From Gallibacterium genomosp. 3 (lineage in GTDB: Bacteria > Pseudomonadota > Gammaproteobacteria > Enterobacterales > Pasteurellaceae), in contig NZ_JTJR01000017.1 in NCBI RefSeq assembly GCF_001678475.1, positions 1 to 59,920 of the forward strand: DNA of 59,920 nucleotides, written 5' to 3'. Below the pieces are notes generated by a model. The model ran no database searches. It saw nothing but the letters and a program-made list of their open reading frames with translations, and was not told the DNA's origin. A program made the translations under genes and the position numbers. Of the stretch, positions 17,479 to 26,259 are shown piece after piece (position 1 is the stretch's first letter; each line of letters begins with the position of its first letter).

Positions 17479-18465
17479 ATGGTGAAGCAAGGTATCAATA
17501 TTCTTGGGATTGGTAAGGCGTTACCGACAAAAGTTGTGTTATCAACGGATATAGATAAGCGTAATCATCTTTCGTTAGGGACAACAGAAAAAGTAACAGG
17601 ATTAGCAAAAAGGTGCTTTTTAGCGGAAGATCAGACAGCAGAATCTTTACTGGATCAAGCAATTAGAGAAGCATTAGCAGAAGCTAATCTCCAAGTTGAT
17701 GATATAGATTGTATTATTAATGCTAGTGCGATTGATCAACAAGCTATTCCCTTTAACGCTGCTTCAACCCACCGTTTATTAAACCCTAGCAAACCTATAG
17801 CTGGGTTTGATATTAATATGACTTGTCTTAGTGTCCTTAGGGCTTTTGATATTGCTTCTCGACTATTAGACGATTATAAGCATATTTTAATTGTTTCTTG
17901 CGATATTGTGTCTGCTGGATTGGATTGGTCAAATATCCGAACGGCAGGTATTTTTGCAGATGGGGCAACTGCAATGGTAGTGACTTCTAGTCAAACTGGA
18001 GGAATTATTTTATCTAATTTTGAAGTACATTCTGAAGGTTATGAATATTGTAGAATTCGTGGTGCAGGTCATAAAATTACCCCTCATAATTATGCGGGTA
18101 ATTATCAAGATGTTCTGTATTTTGAAATGAATGGCAAAAAACTTTATAAATTAAGTTCAACGATATTACCTCGTTTTATTGAAGAGAGTTTAGCATCTAA
18201 AAATTTGACACTAGATGATATTGATTGGATTGTACCTCATCAAGCGAGTCAATCGTCATTAGATCATGTGGTCAAACTATTAAATATTAAAAGAGATAAG
18301 TTTATTGATATTTTCAAAACACATGGCAACCAAGTTGCATCATCTATTCCAAGTGCGTTACATACCTTATTCCGTACACAGCAGCTCAAAAGTGGGCAAA
18401 AAATTATGCTAGTTGGGACAAGTGCTGGTGTTGGATTAGGATTAGTTGTGTGGCAGGTGCCATAA
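17479..18465 (+). CDS. KASIII/FabH-like beta-ketoacyl synthase of a biosynthetic operon
   Basis: 328 aa thiolase-fold enzyme. The KASIII triad is present: Cys116 in DINMTCLSVL, His254 in VPHQAS and Asn284 in GNQVASS. It is not the housekeeping FabH by context: there is no fab cluster, and it leads a six-gene operon with a reductase, a hydrolase, an adenylating enzyme and an ATP-grasp ligase. The KASIII-like plus SDR pair resembles OleA-OleD or related head-to-head acyl condensation, or starter-unit condensation in small lipid products. The stop overlaps the next start as TAATG. The start has GGCAGGA upstream. Substrate unknown. Confidence 0.85.
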   Translation: MVKQGINILGIGKALPTKVVLSTDIDKRNHLSLGTTEKVTGLAKRCFLAEDQTAESLLDQAIREALAEANLQVDDIDCIINASAIDQQAIPFNAASTHRLLNPSKPIAGFDINMTCLSVLRAFDIASRLLDDYKHILIVSCDIVSAGLDWSNIRTAGIFADGATAMVVTSSQTGGIILSNFEVHSEGYEYCRIRGAGHKITPHNYAGNYQDVLYFEMNGKKLYKLSSTILPRFIEESLASKNLTLDDIDWIVPHQASQSSLDHVVKLLNIKRDKFIDIFKTHGNQVASSIPSALHTLFRTQQLKSGQKIMLVGTSAGVGLGLVVWQVP

Positions 18466-19421
18466 TGAAAGCGATTATTACTGGTGCAACAAGCGGTCTA
18501 GGTCGGAATCTGTTAGAGTTTTTAGTCGCAAAAAATTGGCAAATAATTGCCTTTGGTAGAAATGAAACGATTGGGCGGGAGTTAGGCGTTGAGTTTTATG
18601 CGTTTGATCTTAGTGATAAAGCACTAACGAAGAAGTATTTTCAAAAGGCAGATGTTGTTTTCCATTGTGCAGCGTTATCTTCTCCTTGGGGTGAATATGA
18701 TAATTTTTATCAAGCTAATGTAGTTGCTACAGAGAATGTACTAGAGGCAATGTCTGACTATGGTATAAATAAAATTATACATGTTTCCACACCAAGTATT
18801 TATTTTAATTTTCAAGATCAATTTAATATTCAAGAAGAATTTATTAGCCCTCATTTTGTTAATCATTATGCAGCAACCAAATATATGGCTGAACAGAGGG
18901 TATTAAATAGCTCAATTCATTCCGTTGTTATTAGACCAAGGGCAATTTTTGGTGAGTATGATAATGTTTTATTACCGCGATTAGAGAAAATTGCACGTAA
19001 AGGATTTATGCCATTAATTAAAAATAAGCAGACGGTAGTTGATGTAACTTATGTCGGTAATGTGGTATATGCCTTATATTTAGCAGCAATTAATGATGTT
19101 CCGACTAAATCTGTGTTTAATATTACTAATGATCAGCCGATGGAAATAAGTCAAATTTTTTCGATGGTGATCAAAACATTAAAGCTAAATGCTAAGTTTA
19201 AATATGTGCATTATCCGCTACTGTATAGTGTAGCGACATTGTTAGAAGGAATTGCAAAATTAGGTTTAATCGCCGAACCGTTTTTAACTAGATATAGTAT
19301 TGGCGTAATTAGTAAGAGCCAAACCCTTGATATTTCTAAGGCTAAGAAAATTCTAGGTTACCAACCAATTTACTCAATAGAGGAAGGTTTAGAGAGATAT
19401 GCAAAACATAGAAATCTTTGA
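18465..19421 (+). CDS. NAD(P)-dependent SDR (extended, 3-beta-HSD/OleD-like) reductase
   Basis: 318 aa from ATG 18465, overlapping the ketosynthase stop by one base. The Rossmann motif ITGATSGLGRNLLEF is at the N-terminus. The catalytic Tyr135-x3-Lys139 is in HYAATKYMAEQ, and STPS comes before it as the serine site. The extended SDR form and the VVIRPRAIFGEYD segment match 3-beta-hydroxysteroid dehydrogenase/OleD-type enzymes, which reduce a beta-keto acid or aldehyde. Pairing with the ketosynthase suggests it reduces the ketoacyl product. The gene end overlaps the next start by 23 bases. Confidence 0.85.
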   Translation: MKAIITGATSGLGRNLLEFLVAKNWQIIAFGRNETIGRELGVEFYAFDLSDKALTKKYFQKADVVFHCAALSSPWGEYDNFYQANVVATENVLEAMSDYGINKIIHVSTPSIYFNFQDQFNIQEEFISPHFVNHYAATKYMAEQRVLNSSIHSVVIRPRAIFGEYDNVLLPRLEKIARKGFMPLIKNKQTVVDVTYVGNVVYALYLAAINDVPTKSVFNITNDQPMEISQIFSMVIKTLKLNAKFKYVHYPLLYSVATLLEGIAKLGLIAEPFLTRYSIGVISKSQTLDISKAKKILGYQPIYSIEEGLERYAKHRNL

Positions 19422-20217
19422 GGTTGGATATTGCGTGCATCCTGAATTTGTGGTGTTAAAAGGAGGACGTTTTAAGCATATTCAATTCCCTGCGATGGTG
19501 GCGTTAATTGAACATCAACGAGGAAATCTTCTGTTTGATACTGGGTATTCTGAACATTTTTTCACAGCAACTTCTCACTTTCCTGAGAAACTATATGCAT
19601 TAACTACGCCAGTAACATTAGATCAACCATTAGTGAAAAGAATTAATAAACAAGTTGATTTTATTTTTCTTTCACATCTACACGCAGATCACATTGCTGG
19701 AATTAAGGATTTTCCAAATATTCCAGTGTATTGTTCAAAAGAAGCTTATTTATTTAGTCAAGATAAAACCATTTCTGTTTTTAATAAAACCAAAAAGGGA
19801 ATTTTACCTGCTCTATTAGATCAAGAATTTGCACAAAGAGTAATGTTTATTGAAGATTTACCAGAAGTTGTTTTACCAGAGAAATTAAAGCCATTTGAAA
19901 AAGGGTATTTATTATTTGATGATATTTATATCATTTCATTACCAGGGCATGCAAAAGGGCAATATGGCTTATTTTATAGTAATTACTTCTTTATTGCGGA
20001 TGCGGTATGGAATATGAAAACTATCACCGAAAATAGAAGACCCAATATTTTAAGTGCTATTGTAATGGAAGATTGGAAAAGTTATCACGAAACAATAGAT
20101 AAACTACAACTATTATATAAAAATTCTCCAGATATTCAGATTATTCCTACTCATTGCTCATCAACATTAAAGCAATATTCTAAGGATAGCTATGTTAAAG
20201 AAACTAAAAATTATTAA
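19399..20217 (+). CDS. Metallo-beta-lactamase-fold hydrolase
   Basis: 272 aa. The zinc motif HLHADHIAG (His93, His95, Asp97, His98) is complete. Further metal ligands are likely the His in LPGHAKGQYG, the Asp in FFIADAVWN and the His in IPTHCSS, as in AHL-lactonase-like enzymes. A role in hydrolysing a lactone, thioester or ester intermediate of the pathway, or as editing thioesterase, is my inference. The start lies inside the upstream gene and the end overlaps the next start by 26 bases, so it is firmly part of the operon. Confidence 0.85.
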   Translation: MQNIEIFEVGYCVHPEFVVLKGGRFKHIQFPAMVALIEHQRGNLLFDTGYSEHFFTATSHFPEKLYALTTPVTLDQPLVKRINKQVDFIFLSHLHADHIAGIKDFPNIPVYCSKEAYLFSQDKTISVFNKTKKGILPALLDQEFAQRVMFIEDLPEVVLPEKLKPFEKGYLLFDDIYIISLPGHAKGQYGLFYSNYFFIADAVWNMKTITENRRPNILSAIVMEDWKSYHETIDKLQLLYKNSPDIQIIPTHCSSTLKQYSKDSYVKETKNY

Positions 20218-21436
20218 ACAGTTTTTAAAAACAAAAAACTTTTATGATCGAGAAGGTTTAGTTAAACATCAGCAACAGGCTATTGTTAAATTACTCAGTC
20301 ATCTGAATAGTGATTTTTATCCAAAGTCGCTACAACTAGAAGATTATCTAGTTATTAATAAAAGTATTTTTATGCGTAACTTTGATAAGATTAATACCGT
20401 AAATATTACCGAGCAAGAGGCTTATCAAATTGCGATAGAGAGTGAAAAAACAAGAAATTTTTCTAAAAAACTAAATAAGATAACTGTAGGTTTATCTTCT
20501 GGTACTAGCGGGAATAGAGGAATATTTTTGGTAAGTGAAGAGGAATCTGCATTGTGGGCGGGCTATATTTTAAAACGAATGTTACCTAAGCCTTATTGCC
20601 AAAAACATAAAATTGCTTTTTTCTTACGTGCAAATAGTAATTTATATGAAAGTATTAATAGTTCTTTAATCTCTTTTGTTTTCTATGATTTATTGATTCC
20701 AATTGAAAAACATATTGATTCACTTAATACATTTCAACCAACGATCATTGTCGCACCAGCCCAAGTTTTAAAATTATTAGCCTTAAATCAAGAACTGAAA
20801 ATTAAACCGAAAAAAATTATTTCAGTTGCAGAAGTATTAGAAGATGATGATAAGATAATTATTGAACAACGCTTCTCAAATAAAGTTGATCAAATTTATC
20901 AATGTACAGAAGGATGCTTGGCTCATACTTGTGAGGCAGGTAATTTACATCTCAATGAAGATATTGTTTATATTGAAAAAGCGTGGATTGAGAAAGAGAG
21001 CGGAAGATTTTCACCGATTATTACTGATTTTAATCGTACCTCTCAACCTATTATTAGATATAAGCTAGATGATATTTTAATTTTAGATGAAACACCATGT
21101 CCTTGCGGTAGTGTATTTACCCGAATAAAAAAGATTGAGGGGCGATGTGACGATATATTAAAAATGAAAACGATAGCCGGTGAAGATTATCTGTTATTCC
21201 CGGATTTTGTCAGAAATACGATTATTTCATCTTCTGCCAAAGTAGAAGAATATCTGATTAGGAAACAAAAAAATGAGTTGAATATTTATCTAAAACCGCT
21301 AAGTGCAAAGGATGAAATTGAGGTTGCGTTATTAGATTTATATCAAAGACATCATTTACAACCTTTAACACATTATTATTTTGCCTATCAACCTGAACAA
21401 TTAGATAAGAAAAGAAGACGAGTACAAGAGTTATGA
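20192..21436 (+). CDS. PaaK/F390-synthetase-like adenylate-forming enzyme
   Basis: 414 aa, similar in layout to the coenzyme F390 synthetase/phenylacetate-CoA ligase group. The P-loop-like A3 motif is VGLSSGTSGNRG (residues about 105-116). YQCTEGCL holds the aromatic-Thr-Glu A5 motif, and RYKLDDILIL the Asp-containing A7/A8 region. A CPCG segment follows, as in this group. It should activate a carboxylate as acyl-AMP. Whether the acceptor is CoA, an amine or a phosphate is not visible. It lies between the hydrolase and the ATP-grasp ligase with overlaps on both sides. Confidence 0.82.
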   Translation: MLKKLKIIKQFLKTKNFYDREGLVKHQQQAIVKLLSHLNSDFYPKSLQLEDYLVINKSIFMRNFDKINTVNITEQEAYQIAIESEKTRNFSKKLNKITVGLSSGTSGNRGIFLVSEEESALWAGYILKRMLPKPYCQKHKIAFFLRANSNLYESINSSLISFVFYDLLIPIEKHIDSLNTFQPTIIVAPAQVLKLLALNQELKIKPKKIISVAEVLEDDDKIIIEQRFSNKVDQIYQCTEGCLAHTCEAGNLHLNEDIVYIEKAWIEKESGRFSPIITDFNRTSQPIIRYKLDDILILDETPCPCGSVFTRIKKIEGRCDDILKMKTIAGEDYLLFPDFVRNTIISSSAKVEEYLIRKQKNELNIYLKPLSAKDEIEVALLDLYQRHHLQPLTHYYFAYQPEQLDKKRRRVQEL

Positions 21437-22536
21437 AAGTACTAATTACTTCACCAAGAGCCCCTATTAGTATTGAGTGGATAAAAATTGCTATCAGATC
21501 TTCGTATGAAGTGATTTTAGTTGATTCCCTTGATTACCCAGTTGGTAAATTTTTTGATCATCATATTACTTATATCAAAATACCTGCACCTCGATTAGAT
21601 TTTACGGGATATTGTGAGCAGATGAAGATTTTGTTATCTCAAGTTGATCTCGTTATTCCTAATTGTGAAGATATTTTTTTCTTATCGAAAGTAAGAGAGA
21701 TATGCAAAACAGAAGCACTATTTTTAATGCCAGAACACACGTTATTACTAGAGTTGCACAATAAATTTTTATTTCAGAAATTTTTAAATAACTATGTTAA
21801 GTTTCCAGAAACAGTGTTGATTACTGATAAAAAAGAAATTAAAGAAGATGCTAATACAGTATTAAAGCCAGTATTTTCTAGATTTGGTAGAAATGTTGTT
21901 CGTGGAGTTACAGCAGAAAAAATAAAAGATATTGTAATCAATGAAGAATATCCTTGGGTTCAGCAACGATATATTCAAGGAAAACCTTTATGTAATTATG
22001 CAGTATGCCAAAATGGTAAAGTTATTTCTCAAGTGGTTTATTTGCCAAAGTATTTACTTAACCAATCGGCTTCAACTTATTTTGAATATTATGAAGATAG
22101 GCGGATTAACGCTTTTACTGCACTATTTGCTGAACAAACAAATTATACTGGGCAAATAGCTTTTGATTTTATTGATGATGGAAAAGATCTTTATATTTTA
22201 GAATGTAATCCTAGAGCAACGAGTGGCTTACATTTAATTTCTGCTAATATTAATATTTCTATGAATAGAACCCTTTATAGTGTAGGTAAGATAGAAAAAT
22301 GTGCTTATAGAATAGGGAAAACATTATTTTTATTTTTTGTGTTACCTGCTTTATTTAAAGGCAAGTTCAAAGCATTATTAAATGATTATAAACAGGCAAA
22401 AGATGTATTGGCGGAAGTTCCAGCATCTGCACAACTCTTTTCATTTTATGAAATGATTAAATATATGTTGAAATATAAAAAATCATTAACAGATGCAACA
22501 ACCTTTGATATTGAATATGATGGGAAATACAATTAA
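21433..22536 (+). CDS. ATP-grasp ligase (amide/peptide-bond forming)
   Basis: 367 aa. The N-terminal Rossmann-like part starts MKVLITSPRAP. The ATP-grasp core has VLKPVFSRFGRNVV (lysine on ATP phosphates), a QRYIQGKPLCNYAV segment and the metal motif LYILECNPRATSGLH. Enzymes of this type join an acyl-phosphate to an amine, in pathways that attach an amino acid or build small peptides. The start overlaps the adenylating gene as ATGA and the stop touches the next start as TAATG. The C-terminal region beyond residue about 280 contains a hydrophobic stretch (TLFLFFVLPALFKG), so membrane association is possible. Confidence 0.85.
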   Translation: MKVLITSPRAPISIEWIKIAIRSSYEVILVDSLDYPVGKFFDHHITYIKIPAPRLDFTGYCEQMKILLSQVDLVIPNCEDIFFLSKVREICKTEALFLMPEHTLLLELHNKFLFQKFLNNYVKFPETVLITDKKEIKEDANTVLKPVFSRFGRNVVRGVTAEKIKDIVINEEYPWVQQRYIQGKPLCNYAVCQNGKVISQVVYLPKYLLNQSASTYFEYYEDRRINAFTALFAEQTNYTGQIAFDFIDDGKDLYILECNPRATSGLHLISANINISMNRTLYSVGKIEKCAYRIGKTLFLFFVLPALFKGKFKALLNDYKQAKDVLAEVPASAQLFSFYEMIKYMLKYKKSLTDATTFDIEYDGKYN

Positions 22537-23624
22537 TGTTTAAGAATATATCATCAAAACTTTTTGATATATTTAAGAAATATCATTCAAAAGAGATGAT
22601 TGCTAATTTAGATGCTAAAGTTATTAAATATAAACTGAATGAAGTTGAGATTATCACTACTGTAGTTGATGACATTAAGCCTAACTGTTATGTTGCTTCG
22701 ATATATAATGCAACCGTAGCCTATGCAGAAGATGAGTTAAGTAAAATAACGATAAAATATCAGAAAATAATTTCAATAATTCTTATTAAATTGTTTAGCT
22801 TTATTTTAAAAGTTATCAATATAGATAAAATACAAATGTTGAATAATTATATGTTATCAACAAATTTTTATCCTGAATCATTTAATAGTATTGATTTACA
22901 AAAATTGAGAGAAATGGCAATCAATGACTATCCAGCTCATACACTGCTATTGCGTAGTGTGAATAATATACAAAATCATAGTTTGTATTGTAATTTGTTA
23001 AAAGATAATTGGTTACCCATTACATTTAGGCAAGTTTACTTATTTAATGATTATTCTGAATGTGATAAACATATTAATTATCGAAGAGATAAAAAATTAA
23101 GGGATGATAAACGTTATGAATTTATAGAAGTAGGTATAGAGAATTTTTCTTTATTTGAAAGAGCAGTAGCGCTTTATAATCAACTTTATCTAGATAAATA
23201 TTCTCAACACAATGTGCAGTTTACCCCATTATATTTACAAGAATTAGTAAAAAAAGAGATTCTACATTTAAGGATGCTTTATGATCATAAATATAATAAA
23301 TATGTTGGTGTGGTAGGCTTGATTGGAGAAGATAATATAGTGACCGCGCCTATTGTTGGTTATGATTTTAGTTATTCTAAAAAAGAGGCGCTATATCGTA
23401 GGGTGATTGCTTATGCGATTGAATATGCTAGAGATAATAAGTTACAACTGAATTTAAGTTCTGGCGCCGGGCAATTTAAAGTAGGACGTGGAGCAACAGC
23501 AGAATTAGAATATATTTTTGTTTATACAAAACATTTATCATTAGTAAAAAGAGTAATTTGGTATCTAGTGAGTATTATCTCTAATCACTTTTATGCAGGA
23601 TTATTGAAAAAACTAAAACTATAA
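22536..23624 (+). CDS. GNAT/FemAB-like acyltransferase candidate, last gene of the operon
   Basis: 362 aa, very AT-rich. No confident family name. The C-terminal half (about residues 190-345) looks like an N-acyltransferase fold: NYRRDKKLRDDKRYEF as in peptidoglycan-type GNAT_6 proteins, then LNLSSGAGQFKVGRGATAELEYIF near the end. The N-terminal 100 residues contain a hydrophobic stretch (SIILIKLFSFILKVI). It shares the operon with ATP-dependent ligases, so transfer of an acyl or aminoacyl group onto the product is plausible. It overlaps the ATP-grasp stop by one base. Its A+T content exceeds that of its neighbours, hinting at transfer. Confidence 0.6.
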   Translation: MFKNISSKLFDIFKKYHSKEMIANLDAKVIKYKLNEVEIITTVVDDIKPNCYVASIYNATVAYAEDELSKITIKYQKIISIILIKLFSFILKVINIDKIQMLNNYMLSTNFYPESFNSIDLQKLREMAINDYPAHTLLLRSVNNIQNHSLYCNLLKDNWLPITFRQVYLFNDYSECDKHINYRRDKKLRDDKRYEFIEVGIENFSLFERAVALYNQLYLDKYSQHNVQFTPLYLQELVKKEILHLRMLYDHKYNKYVGVVGLIGEDNIVTAPIVGYDFSYSKKEALYRRVIAYAIEYARDNKLQLNLSSGAGQFKVGRGATAELEYIFVYTKHLSLVKRVIWYLVSIISNHFYAGLLKKLKL

Positions 23625-23647
23625 TTTAGGAATATTTTAAAGTTATA

Positions 23648-23678
23648 AAGGTTAGGGCAGTTCAACTACCCTAGCCTT
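23648..23678. terminator. Hairpin between the operon and the nitroreductase
   Basis: AAGGTTAGGG pairs with CCCTAGCCTT (one wobble) across an 11-nt loop. It lies between two convergent genes and may serve both; T-runs are weak. Confidence 0.6.
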
Positions 23679-23687
23679 ATTGATTGA

Positions 23688-24350
23688 TTATTTAACCCAT
23701 TGAACAATATCTTGGAGTGCTTGACGAGTTTTAGCCGGTTGTTCTTCATCACGATAACCAAAGCCAACCATCACAGATACACCAAAGTGTTGCGGATCTA
23801 AAACACCTTCTTCGATTAAAATATTTTCAACTGCTTCACGATTAAATCCTTCGATTGGACAAGAATCAATTCCCATCATAGCTGCCGCAGTCATCATATT
23901 TGCCATAGCAATATATGTTTGTTTACTTGCCCAGTCAAATAAACTGGTATCGCTGCTTGCGATAGCAAAGTCTTTGGTTTGCCACTCTTTGAATAAACTG
24001 CTCATTTTTTCAATAATTTCACGTGGTTTATGCTGAATATCGGTCATGATATGCTCTAAATAAGCTGAACCATAACGAACGTCATCTTGTTTACGCGCTA
24101 AGATAATGACAAAGTGACTTGCTCCCTCAAGGCTTCTTTTTGCACCCCATGCTACGGGAGCAAGTTTATCTTTAATAGCTTGTTTTTCAATGACGAGGAA
24201 TTTCCAAGGCTCAAATCCAAAAGAACTTGGAGAAAGGCGAGCTACTTCTAGAAGTGTTTGGAAATCTTGTTCACTAATAATTTTATTAGGATTAAATTTT
24301 TTACAAGCATAACGAAATTGGAAAGGTTTAAGTACATCTACATTATTCAT
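23688..24350 (-). CDS. NAD(P)H-dependent nitroreductase family protein (NfsB type)
   Basis: 220 aa from ATG 24350, preceded by AAAGGTGAT; a longer TTG start is not needed. It shows the nitroreductase FMN fold: FRYACKKFNPNKI (FMN-phosphate arginine/lysine region), LSPSSFGFEPWKF and AMMGIDSCPIEGF. These flavoenzymes reduce nitroaromatics and quinones using NAD(P)H. An HxlR-family regulator is divergently encoded, typical of electrophile-inducible control. Close relatives in Haemophilus act as oxygen-insensitive NAD(P)H nitroreductases; the physiological substrate is unknown. Confidence 0.9.
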   Translation of the reverse strand: MNNVDVLKPFQFRYACKKFNPNKIISEQDFQTLLEVARLSPSSFGFEPWKFLVIEKQAIKDKLAPVAWGAKRSLEGASHFVIILARKQDDVRYGSAYLEHIMTDIQHKPREIIEKMSSLFKEWQTKDFAIASSDTSLFDWASKQTYIAMANMMTAAAMMGIDSCPIEGFNREAVENILIEEGVLDPQHFGVSVMVGFGYRDEEQPAKTRQALQDIVQWVK

Positions 24351-24417
24351 CTTATTATCACCTTTTGTGTTTAACAAATTAGGCGGGCACTATATCACCA
24401 TATAACAATAATGGAAA

Positions 24418-24447
24418 GTACGTACAGAAGTAATATATAATATACTT
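24418..24447. promoter_or_regulatory. Candidate HxlR operator between nitroreductase and regulator
   Basis: The palindrome GTACGTAC (24418-24425) is followed by an inverted pair AAGTA (24428-24432) and TACTT (24443-24447). HxlR proteins are known to bind GTAC-type half sites near divergent targets. Position and symmetry support an operator; assignment is inferred. Confidence 0.45.
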
Positions 24448-24521
24448 AATTTTACTTAAATATCATTTTTATACTATTGGGTTTGCCATTAATGATGAAT
24501 AAAAAGTTTGGAGCACAGACT

Positions 24522-24896
24522 ATGCAATCAGAAGAAATAAATGCACATACTATGACCCCTAATTGTTCGGATCAACCTTGTCCTATTGAAATTGCATTAG
24601 ACATTATTGGTGGAAAATGGAAAGGGGTGATTTTATATCGGCTATTAGGTGGGACTAAACGATTTAATGAATTACAAAAACTGTGTCGAAATATTACGCA
24701 ACGTACTCTTACTTTACAGTTACGCAGTTTAGAAAATGATGGCTTAGTGAAACGGACAGTGTATGCAGAAGTACCGCCACGTGTAGAATATACTCTGACA
24801 CCATTAGGTGCATCTATGGAGCCAATTATTCAAGCGTTATTTGATTGGGGTGTGGAATATAAGCAAAAGATTAATAATCAGAATGTAATGGAATAA
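24522..24896 (+). CDS. HxlR-family winged-helix transcriptional regulator
   Basis: 124 aa from ATG 24522, chosen because GGAG lies eight bases ahead; in-frame starts exist 45 and 30 bases upstream. It has the family signature CPIEIALDIIGGKWKGVILY with the usual N-terminal cysteine, the recognition-helix region RNITQRTLTLQLRSLENDGLV and the wing with PPRVEYTLTPLG. HxlR proteins sense electrophiles, often through that conserved cysteine, and control a divergent oxidoreductase. The cysteine pair before PIEI (NCSDQPCP) supports redox sensing. Likely target: the adjacent nitroreductase. Confidence 0.88.
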   Translation: MQSEEINAHTMTPNCSDQPCPIEIALDIIGGKWKGVILYRLLGGTKRFNELQKLCRNITQRTLTLQLRSLENDGLVKRTVYAEVPPRVEYTLTPLGASMEPIIQALFDWGVEYKQKINNQNVME

Positions 24897-24927
24897 TTAT
24901 AAGTAAGGGGAATTTTGTTTAAATTCC

Positions 24928-26259
24928 CTATTTCTTCTCAAGAAATGTAATTTCAATTCTCAAGCCATGTTCATATTGTAACGCTGGTTTTAATTGGATA
25001 GTTCCTTGATAATGTTGAACTAAAGTATTAGCAATCGCTAATCCTAAGCCAGTTCCCTGCTGTTGGGTACCTAGTATGCGATAAAAAGGTTTTAGCACTT
25101 TATCGTATTCTTCAGCAGGCATACCCAAGCCATTATCTTCAACACTAATTACAATTTTTTGATCGGTTTTTGTTACTGCAAGATCAACAAGACTACCGAC
25201 TGGGGAATATAAAATCGCATTTTCAACAAGAATTTTTATAATCGTAAATAAATCAGTTTCACTAATTTTGAGCATATAGTCTTGTTCTGTAATGACCCCA
25301 ATATCAATGTCTTTTTGTTCAGCGAGAGGTAATAACGTTTCAATTACTTGTTTAAATGTATTTTTAATTGAGATTAGCCCGATATCTGAAGATGATTGTT
25401 GTGCTTGACTACGAGCAAAAGAGAGTAATTGATCCAATAGATGGCGATTGCGTTGAATAGCTATGACAAGCTGTTCAATTTGTTGTTTAGTTTCTGTTGG
25501 AACGGTATGGGCGGTAAGGCGTTCTGCCTGCAAAGAAAGTACTGTCATTGGAGAACGTAATTCATGGGCTGCATTGGCAATAAATTGCTGTTGTTCTTTC
25601 ACTGATTTATCTACTTTTTTCAGTAGGTGATTGATAGCATTAATAAAACTATGCACTTCATAAGGTGTGTTAGCTAATGGAATGACACTGAGATCATTTT
25701 CATTACGCTGTTTGATTAATGTAGATAAACGGCGTAAAGGGATAAAAGTAAAGTTAATGACTAAAATACCCAATAAGATAACTAAAGGAATAAAAATTAA
25801 AAATGGCAATATGGTTTCCCACGTGGACTCAATCGCTTTTTTGGTTCTGAATTCAGTTTCTTGCATCACTGCGATACGTAAGGTCTTAATTTGTCTTACA
25901 TAAACACGGAACTCTTTCTTATTAATTCTGATGGTATAGAAACCTTCATACATTTGATTTAAGAATGGAATAAAATACTTATCACGAGGTGGAGTTAATG
26001 AAGTTTGCACATAGATTTGGTTATCATCGTTATTTAATGGCATTTCTTCAGCTAATGCACTACGCAAAGAAACGAAACGAGCTGTTTGAATCAGCCAATC
26101 ATCTTGTAATTGATAGGCAGCATAAAAAGCATTATATGCGGTAGTAATGCCTGTAATTCCTGCAGTTAATAAGGTAACAATGACCAACGTAACGGTTAAC
26201 TTCGCCTGAATTGAAGAACGCCATTTACGTAGGAGATTGGTTATTTTGGAATAGTCCAA
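24928..26259 (-). CDS. Sensor histidine kinase of a QseC/PmrB-type two-component system
   Basis: 443 aa. Two membrane segments (about residues 17-40 and 150-172) flank a periplasmic loop of about 110 residues. The phospho-acceptor H box is FIANAAHELRSPMTVLS, with the N box VENAILYSPVG and the G boxes DNGLGMP and GTGLGLAIA. The start overlaps the regulator gene by 19 bases. Neighbouring eptA makes PmrB-like control of lipid A modification likely, but the periplasmic loop lacks an obvious ExxE iron site, so the signal is not clear. QseC is the other possibility. Confidence 0.88.
   Translation of the reverse strand: MDYSKITNLLRKWRSSIQAKLTVTLVIVTLLTAGITGITTAYNAFYAAYQLQDDWLIQTARFVSLRSALAEEMPLNNDDNQIYVQTSLTPPRDKYFIPFLNQMYEGFYTIRINKKEFRVYVRQIKTLRIAVMQETEFRTKKAIESTWETILPFLIFIPLVILLGILVINFTFIPLRRLSTLIKQRNENDLSVIPLANTPYEVHSFINAINHLLKKVDKSVKEQQQFIANAAHELRSPMTVLSLQAERLTAHTVPTETKQQIEQLVIAIQRNRHLLDQLLSFARSQAQQSSSDIGLISIKNTFKQVIETLLPLAEQKDIDIGVITEQDYMLKISETDLFTIIKILVENAILYSPVGSLVDLAVTKTDQKIVISVEDNGLGMPAEEYDKVLKPFYRILGTQQQGTGLGLAIANTLVQHYQGTIQLKPALQYEHGLRIEITFLEKK

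Noticed and set aside
17479-18465. Housekeeping FabH (fatty acid initiation)
   Set aside because: It has the KASIII triad but no fab genes around it, and it is embedded in a specialised operon, so a housekeeping label is not supported.
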